From assembly GCF_017654505.1 (NCBI RefSeq), contig NC_054547.1:28107475-28171474 (forward strand): a stretch of DNA of 64,000 bases, in the 5' to 3' direction. Shown piece after piece: positions 10,101 through 22,900 of this stretch. The notes beneath the pieces are model-generated. The model did not search any database, was not told the origin of the DNA, and saw only the letters and a program-made list of their open reading frames with translations. Every line of letters starts with the position of its first letter. Position 1 is the stretch's first letter. Origin of the DNA: Polyodon spathula. Taxonomy: Eukaryota > Chordata > Actinopteri > Acipenseriformes > Polyodontidae. The position numbers were made by a program, and so were the translations under genes.

Positions 10101-12733
10101 GTCTGACTGCCTGTCTGTATGTCAAACTTACAAACAAGTGGCCCAAGCAATCAAACTTCCTCTTTTATATGATTTTAAGATTAAATGTTTTAAAGTAAAA
10201 TTAGAATGGTAGCATTAACTATGTGATTCTATATGTTTGCACTAGGGTTATTATTGTGTTAAATACCAGGAACCAGCATTGCATTTGAACAGATATCCTA
10301 GTAGCAGTTGTAGCATTGCTATTAAATAATAAAGAATAATGTTAGTAATACCGGCTTACTAAACTATTCAGCCTGTCCTGAGGCAGCAGCTTATTTATTT
10401 GATGGGCTGGAATGAATAATGGAAATGCATTGAGTCTGAATATAATTGGTTAGTTGAAAGCCTGGCCCCTTTACAAAATATATTTTAAAAATGCATTTTG
10501 AATTTTGAGACCACTCAGGAATACACAGGCCCTGTTTAAAGAGTTGATCTGCTTAATTATTCAGATAAAAACAGTGTTAATTAATGTTCTGGGTGTTTTT
10601 CTGTGACACAGGGATGGTGAGGCTGTAAGCTATCAAACTAAAATTGAGAGTGGTTAATGTATTGTCTATGAAGTGTGTTAATGTAGAGATTGTGCCAAAT
10701 GCCCTGCAGCAGCTCTGGTTATGAATGACTGGACAGGTTTGTATTAAATTGTCATTTAACCATGAACTACCATTGAGAAGTTTAATAGACAGGGGTGTAT
10801 GATTAGAATTACAAACAGTTGGAGTGTAAGAAGTATCAGACCACTCAGCCTATATTTAGCTACTGCACTGCTGTCAATTAACTGGTACTGTGTTTCACTG
10901 CTCAGTTCAAAGCTTTCACAGTAACATATATAACGAGGCTTCTTTGTTTTCAAAACCATGATAATTTATTCAGTTTTAAAGGAGAATGAAACATCATGAA
11001 ACCTTTTAATTGTGCAGCAGGTGTTGACACTTCATGCAATACTGGGTACAGATATCCCTGTAAACAACAGGAAAGTGCATGAGCAGGATGGTAAATATCC
11101 TTTCAGTTTAAGCCTTACCTATTCTTTCTGTGTAATTATTTAATTAACATTTAAATTATGTTTAAACAAAGGACTGAGTCAGCTCAGAATACATGTTGCT
11201 GTAAAAGAAGAGTGATGTATTAGAATTATTTTGTGCAGAGACCCTTAAAATATATTGTTTTCAATGCACAGTGTCTAGAATCTAGCAAGGTTCATGAAGT
11301 ATCTTCATTTAATCATAACACAAGTTTACCGGCCGTATCATTGTATCAAAAATACCCGCGGTTAGAATACTGTTTTATTTTTATCCTCATTACTCAAACG
11401 ATGTGCACTCGTGGGAAGGATTCCTCATTACTCTTTTACATGTATTTGAAGATTGGATGATTTATCTACTCAGTCCTCGAAAGATCTTTATGGGAAACAA
11501 TTGACAATCTTGTGGTGCCATATGAAATATTGATGGATAACTTTTATCTTCATTCTGCATACAACTTGCGCAAACTGGGGAAAGCTTCTGAAACAAAACA
11601 GACAACAAAAAGAGCTAAACAATGTATACAGTACTCATATGACTACATGCAAATGTGAAAATGCAATCCCATATTTCAGTTTATTTTTCAATGCAGTTAT
11701 GATTTAATGATTTGTAAAATCAGCACTCTGATATCTGTGACCCAGATACATGTCAGTCGCGTTTTACCGCCCTTGTATTCAGAATAAAATCAATAACCAT
11801 ACACATGTACTGCACTTGCCAGTCACACATGATTTCTGACATCACCAATTTTCCGATATAAAGCCCATCTCTTGTTAAAATGTACTTGTTTAACTGTTTT
11901 TTCTCGTATGTCAAATCAGTCAAAGCCAACGAGACAAGCTACGATAATGTAAAACAGATAGTTTTAAGATACTGTGATGCATTTATTTATTTATTTATTT
12001 TAAATCTGTGATCTTTAGTTGTTTTTGTGCATTTTCATTTGCACGTGAACTGTGACATTTGGGCCTTATCGAGCACTATATTCTACAATTTGAATACTCT
12101 CTGTTTTAATTCTGGAAACTGTTGTGTTTTTTGTTGTTGTTTTTTTTTAATCTTTTGCTAAATTGCATTGCCTTTTACGTATTACGGAGAAATGTGCATG
12201 GATAACATTTTGATTTCATTTTGCTGTAGGGTCGTTAATGGGGAATTGTACATACTGCTACAATACGTACCAGATTTAGACGTACAGTATTACAGTCCAC
12301 AATCGTCTCTTTTGTCAAGTGATATTTTCAGAATCGTAATGTTCTGAATTAAAATACTTATTCTGTTAAAATTATAGTGCTGTATCAACAAAACCAACTA
12401 CAGTACATCTAAATAGAAACCTACTTATTTTAAAACAGCTATGTATTATGACAGTATATTTGTTGTGTTCCCTAAAAAAACGGACAAGGGTTGGAATGGG
12501 CAAAAATAACTTGTTTAACTGTTGTTGAATACATGAGTCATGACTGTAATTGATTTAGAGTTATGGATTCAACACCATAGTGAATTGTGTGTATATGACA
12601 GTTTCCAACTGTTACATCTCCTCTCCAATGAATGCAATAACAGTGCCCAGTGTTGCTTCGATGTGTTACACACTGACTGGAATTACAGAATGGAATTAAA
12701 GGGGAAGTCTCATTGGGGCTCTTTAGGATAGTA

Positions 12734-12809
12734 ACATATCCAGTTGCAAATGCAAATACAGTTGCAAGTTGCAAATCCAGTATGTACAACATATCCAGTT
12801 GCAAATGCA
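12734..12809 (+). repeat. 21-bp direct duplication, 55 bp apart
   Basis: The 21-mer that starts ACATATCCAGTTGCAAAT occurs at 12734-12754 and again at 12789-12809. Between the copies is a partial third copy (GTTGCAAGTTGCAAATCCAG). It is a local tandem-like duplication with no clear role. Confidence 0.9.
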
Positions 12810-13878
12810 TACGTGCCTTTACTTGTTACAGCTATTCACATGTTCTGCTTGTTTCATCTAATAAAGTTCTCATCTCATGAATCCAGCATGTGTCGCAGCT
12901 GCCATTTTCAATGGGCCATTATACACTATACAAAAAAAGAATTTTATGTCAGTAACATTAGAAACTAATCCACTGTGACCTACATATAGAATATTATCAA
13001 TGGTATCCATCAAGCTGCTACAAAAAAATATATTTTGGCAGGACAACTCAACAGTACATTGAGGTTATTTTTGTGTGTGTGACAAATTATTCTACATGAC
13101 TGTAGACTGCAGTCAAAGTGGACACCTGAAGGGCTGGCCCTTGTCCTCCAGGAGCCAGCAGCCAAACATTTGTTGTAAAGAAGGGATTGGCTTGGTCATG
13201 GTATTCCCACTGACCTTCAGTTCTCCTGAGCTGTTGTGGGGATAAGACATTCTCCTCCAGAAACTAAGCTTCAGCACTTCATATTATATACAGGTGTCTT
13301 GTATCACTGTATGTATGTGCACAGTTCCTATAGAGATCTGAGAAACCCTACATCTGTTTTTAACTCTCTTACCTTTTGGTGACCTTTGCAATACTTTGGT
13401 TTTCAAATTAACTACTTTTTTTTCTCTCTGGATTCACTTCACTTGAAATACATGCTGTCCTTTTAACATAAAAGCTGGTTTGCTTTGCTTCAATAGTTTT
13501 ATCTCTCAGTGGCTGTCATGAGGCACAATGTTTGTGATTTCATTTCATGCGCATACAGGGAGAGGACAAATTTCCTGTCACCATGCTGTAATACAATAAA
13601 CAGTGCTGCTCATAAACAGAATACAGAAGAATAGGAGAGTTTAGCTGTTCTGTTTGCTATGGATACTGACGACAGCTAATTTCATAGTTTATAACGTAAC
13701 GGGCTGGTACTTGCAGAAGCTATACATCTATATAAATCAGATCAGGTGCTGGTTGTTTTTGTCATTTAGTATTGGCAGTGCGAAACACTCCACTTTTTAA
13801 TAACAGTTTCTAAATACATTGGTAACATTTTAAAATAATGGCCTCAAATTCCTAATAAATTCCAAATGATATTGATCA

Positions 13879-13960
13879 CATGTATAAGGCATGCATTCAT
13901 GCATGTACAGAGGTTGTGAGAGGTGTTAATTTATGCATGAATGCATGCCTTATACACATG
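13879..13960. repeat. strong inverted repeat (26/28-bp stem, 28-nt spacer)
   Basis: Arms 13879-13904 and 13933-13960 are reverse complements except for one 2-nt insertion (CA) in the right arm. The spacer is 13905-13932. The arms also contain the internal palindrome ATGCATTCATGCAT-like sequence. It could fold into a near-perfect hairpin in DNA or RNA. No element boundaries are seen. Confidence 0.9.
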
Positions 13961-16900
13961 AGTAACATCATTTGTTACAAAGAAAAATGAATACAGGTAA
14001 TTAAATTCACATGAACTAACAGGGTTGAATTCAAAATGAATCACTTCAGAACTCAAAGGAAGTGCATATGATATTCAACTGCTATTCCTGTGTTATTCGG
14101 CCATTATTTTAAAGTGTTATTAATACATTGTCCATAAATGTTGAGTTCAGTTACACATTCTGATCATCCGAAAAAGTTTATTTGTGCAAAAAGGGTATTT
14201 ATTTCTGTAATCTGTATTACAAGGTAAAATGTGTCATTAACTCTGTCGAGTTACTGCTTTCCTTTGATGAACTAGGAGTGTGTATCTGGCAATCAGAGTT
14301 TGGCTTCAAGGTTATACTAACGTTAGATCTCAGTGAGTGGCCAGTTAAGGAGTGTTCCTCATTGTGAATATTCTTTCAATTTCTACATTAGGGTATTTCT
14401 TTTTTTTTCTTTTGCTCCTATTGGAAATCATGCCCTTAGTTCCCAAATGAATAATCACACATTTTGACATAATTGGATTTAAGTGCATTTTAGCACCCTG
14501 TTTTCTGTACCCATTGTACAGTACATGCATACTGTTTGGTTAATGGACAGTTTTTGGTGAAAAAAACTTGTTCAGAAAGACAACCCTTTTTTATACAGAA
14601 ACTGACACGAGGCTTATACAAATGAAAGCGTGTCCATTCACTAGATAACAATAATCTAACTGTCATTATATTCCTATTCCTCTGGTAGTAATTGTAATGA
14701 TTGGGACTGAAAGCTTTACACCAAAGAGCAGCACTATGAAGAAGTTCACTGTAGTGTTAATGTTAACAAATCTTAAGAGGAACTCTAAGCCTCCTTATCT
14801 CTTCCACCGCCTTGAAGAAAAAAGTGCTTGAAAGAGTCCTGTTAAGTCAAATACTGTCTGAGGTAACCAGTTATTGCTCAGCCTATTATCCCCTATAATT
14901 CCGCTAAGCAGGCTTCATCCAGTCCTGCACAAGGGCTCAGATAGGATGTTTGTGCTCTGTGGCAGTGCCAGCTTGCGCCTTGGTTAAAAGCAGAAGCTCA
15001 GTGATTCAGTGTGAAATTGAATTGATCTATGTACATTTGATTCTGTGGCAGGCATTACAGTAAAGAATGATTCATCACTGTCTGTTAAGTTTCACTCAAC
15101 TACCCTTAATAAATAATTTTCAGTGGCAGTCCAGTGGCAATGACAATGGTTTTGTACAAAGAGCCAATGGCAGGTGCATCGTAATTGGAAGAATACCAAT
15201 GGTAAAAATGGCATAAACCATTTCTTGCCTTAGCATTTTGGTGCCAAGCACATGAGAAATAGAGAAATTAGATTGAATGAATGTGGAGCATAGCTTGCAC
15301 TTTCACCTTTGCTCCCAGTCTTTTTATAACTGCCCTCAATACTGTTTAAACAATCAGGAGTTTGGTGTTAAATAAATTGCTCCACCCTTGCAGCTGCATG
15401 AACTCCTATTAGGAAACGGAGAGACTCAGCTTATTCATGCTCTGATAATTGCAGTCAGTTCAAGTCAGATTTACCAAGGGCCTGGTTGTTCAAACTTGGT
15501 GAGGGCTAGAGCAAGTTACAAGCCCATGTTCAGTGAATGTATATACAAGAATCGTCTTTCTGAATTTAAATACTACATTATCACCTGAATTGAAATGCTA
15601 CTATAATCTATTTTGGCACTGGTTTTACAAAATAAATGCATTTTGCAAAATAGAAATGGAAACAGAATAATAATCTAGAGAGCTGCTTGTTCAATTGTAA
15701 TGATACTTGCCAATGACCTTCTTCAGCACAAAATATTAAGGGCATCATAATGGAGTGGTATACTATGACTGTCAACTGCATGTATGTCACACTTACATTT
15801 TTAAATATACCTAGAGAATGGTTAACAGATTATGATGAGGCTTGAAAAGTGTATCAATGTCTAGGGTATATGGAGGCACCCTGTTTACTTACTTACTTTT
15901 TGCAACATACACACATAGGCGATATACTGTAGATCATCCTTTTCATGTCACTACCGATGGCTCTAATTCTGAATTTACAGCCATGGCAGGGGAATCAGTC
16001 TTAAGGACATGCTTTTAGATCTGGTTTTATGTTTTCCTTTAAAAAAAAAATTCAATTCTAACTCCACCAACAAAACCGGACACAGCTCTTATAACTTAGA
16101 CCTTGTTGATTTGTTCTTTGTTAAAGCACAGGAGATCAAACTGCTTAGCAGTGCTAAAAATATCTTTGAAGGAAAATCCCATGGATGTTTTGTCCACCTA
16201 CAGTCTAACCTTCATCTTGGCATCTATCAAAATCTCATAGAATGCTGAATTGCTGGTATTAGTCAGGTGCTGAGCAATAGATAACATTAGATATTGCACA
16301 TATTCATGTTTATAGTGTTGTTAAAGAATCAGAATTTATTTTTTAATATTTGTTAAATATTGTGAGGATTACTTATAATACTAATGTTCTATTATTACTT
16401 CATCACATTACCCAAACCAGTTACCCATCCTCCCATCCACACTTTCACTTCCATCTTTTCTAAAATGGGAAAAATACCTTTCACAGATTTTTTTTAAATT
16501 AACATCAGACTTGGTCTCCAAGGTAAAATGGCTTTCAATTGCAAATTACAGCATTTGTTTTCATTTTAGCAGTGTCTGATTAAGTCTAGCATGAATCTTG
16601 TAAATATCCAGAATGGATACTAATAAGAGGCATTAGTTTGTTGAGGTGCTGTGTTGTCTGTATTGCAGTGTTTCTGTTTAAAGAATGCATACAATTTGCC
16701 TGGAGTTTCCGGTTGCTGCTTAAATGATTGACAGCATCTGTCATATAAGTGAAAACCTGTTTTCCTGTTTTAGGAGGGGGATAAGTGACAGGTTTCAGAC
16801 CATTTTCTATTGTATTTATTTAATGTATTTATTTCAATCAGTAAACCAGGTAGAAGAGATGAGGTGATTAAGTGTTTAAGGGAATTTGGATGCCTTCCCA

Positions 16901-19900
16901 TTATGGCCAAGGCTCCAAAACTCACACCTGTCATTAGTAGCCCCTCAGCTCCATTAACACTGTTAAATATTGTAATCACTGGCAAATACCATATTGTTAA
17001 CTTTCATGCAAAGGTCCTGAGCTGTTTCAATGCTGAAAAAAAAACCTCTTCAAGCATCAAGCTTATTTTCTTTTAAAGCTATTATTAATCGGTCTGTTAA
17101 CTTTATTTCCCCATAGTTTTAGCCTACTACAGAGTTGCATTTATTGTAGTATAGTACCAGTAATATGGATGACAAGTGGGAGACTAAGGATGAGAATATG
17201 TAACAGGTTTATCCTTTTGTAATCACAGTGAAGATAATGCTTCACTGTCAAAGGGGAGGATATTTCAAGCAACTATATTGGTACAGGTGCCTGCACAGCG
17301 AGATTCAAGACAGGAATGGAAAATGACAGATGTTTCCACAATTCTGTCAGCTGCTAAGACTTGTCAGGTGTGTTCTGGTCACTGTGGTGGGGCCAGCATG
17401 CCCCTTGTTAGGTCTGTAAATCGAATCATGCCATTGCCAACCGACCCACATCTGCTTTACAGACTGCCACAGGACAACCATCTAAAAATAGTTTGTATCG
17501 ACATGTGGTCTTCATTAACATGCGAGATGTTATACAGGTGATTCATCCAAGTGGTCACTGCAGACAGGAGTCAGTTTTTGAAGGTGGTCTTTCAATGGCA
17601 GTTTGACTGCACATTGAAACTATCAGTGTAAATTATAGACAGATTCATCCATATTTGAGTAATTGCTTAGTAAGTGGAACAGCCTGCAGCATGCAGCTGA
17701 CACTTTCATGTGAAAGGGCTGGCATGTTTTCTGTAATATATCTCCCTGTTTTGTTTCATTCCTGAAGGACAAGAAAGCAGAATCTGATGGACTTTGATAT
17801 AGAGATAATAGGAGACCGGATGGTAGTTCCTGTATACAAGATTGCACAAATGACTGAAGTTTCACAAGGAAGAGCTACCAAATGGATTGTTTTATGAGCC
17901 ATTCTAGGGGCAGTGATCTTTGAGGAATGGTGACATATTAGACCCTCAGGTAATTAAGGTACCTTGCCTTTCACATGACTGCATGTGGTAGCTCAGCCTT
18001 ATTGACAGTGGTATGGAAGGTGTTTCTAATTATTTAGGAAACCCCTATACCTGCACAAATGTGCATAAAGATTATCGGTATCTTATGTGGTGCTGAGGGT
18101 TAGCTGGGCACAATTAAAATTTAAATCAATCATTTTCTAACATTTTGCTATTCTATTTTTGAAGAATTTAAAAACAAGAAGATAATCTATTTTAGTTCTA
18201 TGTTATTTAGAGATAAATTTAGTTGCAATCGTGTTCTTGATACTGCTTGACTTTTTACATATAACAACCAAACCACAGTGCTTTTTTTCAGAGGCATGTC
18301 TCTATTTGTAAATATTGTACTTGACATTCCAAACATCTGCATACACTTGTATAAGCCATCTGTTTGAGTGCTGTTTTCATATCAAACAAATTGAGGCTTG
18401 ATCTAGAAACTGAAGCTTGTCAGTCAACAGTGTGCGCTAGTCTGAGAGGATGCCTTCTCTCTTTCACAGTGACACATTCTGTGCTCTAGTAATTATTGGG
18501 CAGGTCAGTCACTGTCAGCTTGTGTGCCAATACTCAGAGAATCCCATTCACAGATTCAGCCATGCGGCAAGGCTAGCAGAACTCTGAGTCAATGAGTTTC
18601 TCAACCTACCTTGTCAAATCCGCCAGTATCAATCAAGCGTAGGAGGGTTTCCCTTACAGAATATAAAGAGCTATGTCATGAGGAACACAGGCTAGAAAAC
18701 AGAACTGCGTGGTTCCATTACCACCCTGTAATATACCGGTATGCTGAAACTTATCTGAAAAAGCTTTCTGTAACACGTTTTTTGATTAATGATCCTGTGC
18801 ATTTGTTACACTAGTGGTTCGTATGCCGGAGAATTGTCTCTTAAAGTGGAAGTCTCATTGAGGATTTTTAAAATTAATTATAAATAAACAACATATGCGC
18901 TTGGAAACACAAATAAAACATCTGATATGAATAAATTTCTTCGTTTCATGCAAAATGATGTTGTGATAGAAACCTGGAAGGCTCTGTTGAAAAGTCAGCT
19001 GCAAGACTTTTCTTATCGTTCCTAAAACCTGTGTCGACACTTTAACTGTGACCAAACCAACTCTTTCAAATTTCACAAATGTGGGGGCTCTGAAATTCCT
19101 CCAGTGGTTGGTCTTGTTTTGGGTTAGAAATTGTTTTATGCACATATTTCGAGCTGAACTCTAAATTGCACTACTCAGTTTTCCAGGAGGATTCCAGGAG
19201 GAGGAGAATGTGTCTCTTACACATGGCCATGGGCACAGACTCAATAGGGGCAGCACATATGTTTACACAGCCTGAAAATGTGAAGAGGTGTGCCAAGATG
19301 GAAACAAACTGCATAGTAAACCAGGGGAGCTGAATTCAAGTAAAATAAATACAATCAACATGAGACTTCCTCTTTAAGAAAAGGGATCAACAAGGGGGTT
19401 AAATAACCTAACTGAAAACTGTCAATTTTCCAGAGACAAAACAAAGCCAAGCCACACCTGCCGCAGAGTTAGTTGGCAGATGAAACATTGCCGTCAGTCC
19501 CATTGGCCCCGCCCAAAATGTGTAGTGGTCTGATTCAAGTCACCAAAGCAGAGCACAACAGCTTTCATGAGGACTACTCATTTTGAGATATACTGACTGG
19601 CTGTCAATATTCTGTTTTTAGATGATTTGTTCTAGGCAAGCTAAGAAGAGTTACTTGAAGCAAAATACTGTCTTCACTATGGGAGCTCGTGGGGCTTGAA
19701 ATCCAAAGGAAACATGTACAAAAATGTGTTTTTGGATTACAGTAAATTATTTGCCATAAGATAGTCCGTCACTTTACCTGTCTCTTACGATTTTTTGGTG
19801 TGTTGATGTAAATCTCATGCAAACACATCACATTGTAAAGTTTAGTAGACAGGCCATTTTGTTTGTTGTCTACAGACTAGAACAGGCACACATGATGCTC

Positions 19901-22900
19901 CTCAGAAGATGTCAAAACAGGAAGGAGTGACTGGACAGAAATAAAATTGTCATGAAGTAGAGTATATTAACAAAGTAATACACTGTATGTGCACACACAC
20001 CCGATTCCCACTGGTGCCAGTATCCTCGTTATGTATCTGTTCCCCGACACAACAGTTCAATTATACCTAGTGTTCTAAAAGCTGCAGGCACAAAACACAC
20101 TGACAAAAGCTGGTTAGATTTAGGGTGAATGTGTAACCCTATAAACAGCAGCTGCATACCAATAGGCTTAAATCTACAACACCTGTTATTTACAGACCCT
20201 CAGTCAATTGTGCTCGACTGATACTGTATAACTTGTGTTAGAGACGGGTAAGTCTACCCCTGGTTTAATTTCAATGAATAATTAACTGCTTTAGGATCTA
20301 CCGGTAGATGGATGTTTTAATTCATTCAAATTAATAATTAAGGATGCAATCAGAATAAAAACATAGAGCTCTAGAGTCTAAATCCTATACTATACTTTGG
20401 CAAAACCCATATGACAATGACAAAACAAAACCGCTATCTATAAACCTGGTTGGTGCTGGCCATTGATTTGTGGAAGCCTGCTTTGGAATATTGACACATT
20501 ACCAATTCTATCACACTGAAGATCATCTTGATTCAGGTCTGAAATATTGTAAGTACAGTATCCTTTTTGTTAATTAGAATCGCTTATCTTATTTTCTCTT
20601 TCATCACATCCTAGTGACATTTTATAACTCAGATGTTTAAAGCACCTCTTCAGAAAGGATTCTCTTACTTCTCCCTAAGTAAACCATAAGTGTAATCATG
20701 ACCCCCCCCTCCCCCTGCCCCCCCTGCAGTGTTGCAGCAAGACAGGTTATGGTTACACTCATGTCTGTCTTGTTTGAGATCCCTATCGAGGCTACAGGAT
20801 GCTTTGATCTTCTGAGTTTTAAAAAGTCACCAGGATCTGATGGCTTAACCAGAAAATTATGTACTAATTGATTCTACACAAGAAGAATGTGTTAGTTAAG
20901 ATGCTCTTTAAAACTCTGAGCCACTTTTGACAGGCTAGGATGTATGGGAGATATTATGTATGAACCCTGAACAAAATGTAACTGAGAAGCAAAGACAATC
21001 CTGTTTGCCATTAATGGATTATGCCCAGAGAACATTTTATCCTGTGTCTGTGGTTCATGTTCAGCACTGGACCTGCTCCATACAGAACTTCTGTATTCCT
21101 AGCAGGGTTTGGTAATGAATTTCTAATGAAATAAAACCAGCTCATCACATTACATCTCACAGGGCTGACCAGCAGCCTTTATTTCTTCTGCTGTGTTAAC
21201 CTTCTTGCTGTACATTTCAATTCAATAACATGCTTGTGAAAACATTGAACTTATCTCTTTGTATGTGCATCTGTAATGGAGGTCACAAGATAGTAAATTT
21301 ATGTATGTGTGTATCTGTCTAGGCCTGTACCAGTTCCTTTCAGTTATTATTCCAAAGATATGTTTTCATAGGTGTTTACTGTGGTTTTGTAAACTCTAAA
21401 CCTACTTCTGTTGTGGTGGAGCAGCAGCTGCGTTAAGTGTTCCTGTTACAGGAGTAAGTCCATAATATTTCGTCTTGTAAAAACCTCTTAAAATAAAACC
21501 ATCTCTAACTTTGCCAAGTAGATGTGTGCTAAATGTTTTATTTCACATTTTATTTATTTTTAGTTTGGCTCTAAAATATGCAGACACCTTATTTGGAACA
21601 CTACTGTTCCCATGGTTATATTAAAAATACTCATTGTGCCATACATCCTCTAGTCAACTTTAGATGTAGCCTAAGAGAAGAGAACAATATTCATTTTGCC
21701 ACGGTGAAGCAAGATGTCATTTAAAGCATAAAAAAGGTATTACTATGACTTCTCAGATCACTCGTTGGTGAAGACAAATCCAGCATCTTGTACATGGTCT
21801 TCAAAAGGTCACATGAAGTAGCGCAGATAAATTGAAGACAGAAGAAAAGATGCGTTACTGAGAAGGAGAGTATTCGATTAGAAATCTGAAAAATAATGTA
21901 GAAGTAATTTGAAGTAATCGCATAGTAATTGCAGACTGTATAACAAAGCGATCAGCCAGATCGTTAAAACTTACTCACTGGTTATAAAAAGCACAGGATT
22001 GAGCATCCTAAGCACACCTAAGAGAGGAAGCTGGATTCTTCCTAGTAAGACCTGTTTCATGTTTAAGTATCTCGGTGTAGTTGTTCTGTGCTGATTTGTC
22101 CACTTTTAATCTAAAACACAGATTGCACAACCTTTGCTTCCTTGCATTACTTATTAAATCATCCCTGTGAAGTAGAAGTAGAACAATGAACATGATAGTC
22201 ATTAGCGAGTGTGCATTAGAGTGATTTGCCATGTATGGCACGCGATTCTTTTTTAGAATAGTTTTACTAAGCTGGGCAATGACTGGATTAATGGGGAGCA
22301 TAGAGAGGATGAGGTAAGAAATGCATTGGCCTATGGGTCCCCCCGTTGTCTTTACATAGCCACCTTCGTGCAGGGTTGACTTGAGCTTCCTATACAGAGA
22401 GAATGGGACAACACCCCCAGAAGAGGACCACCTGTTACAAAGGTAGGGTAGGGGAGGCAGAGGTGTTAAAAAACAGACTAAAAAAGGGACAAGGAATACA
22501 GAACATGATTTGAATAAGGAGACGGATTAGTGATGATGTGCTCACTTTCTGAACCACACCAACTCAACAGCTATTTTACAGCTTCTCAGCACTCGCCACA
22601 GATCCAACAGTAAATGATTATCCTGGCTTTAACTTTCTAAATAATCAAATTGTGGTAAAAATTGAGCATTAGTAGGTCAAGATGGCTCTGGCTTTCACCA
22701 AGGAATAAGTGCTTGGGTATATATCCTGTGAAACAGAGATGGATTCCTTTCATTAGGCTGAGGATAAGGTTGAGTGGTAGAACAGGAGAATCGTCAGTGT
22801 CTGCCATTAAAACAGCACGCAGTGTATTTTGAAGAAACATAATTTTAGTTCCCTGGGATTAATGATTTTCTCAGTCAAAATGGGTTTGGCATAATTAAAA

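Larger units (their letters stand above)
7640..13878. other. intergenic DNA, little recognised
   Basis: This is low-complexity AT-rich DNA. Features seen are a poly(A) run at 8762-8792, a short repeat shared with 15.8 kb (9960-10100), (ATTT)n near 11979-12001 and a duplicated 21-mer at 12734-12809. The open frames 8407-8763 (minus), 9093-9338 (minus), 9832-10038 and 12538-12810 lack domain motifs. Confidence 0.4.
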
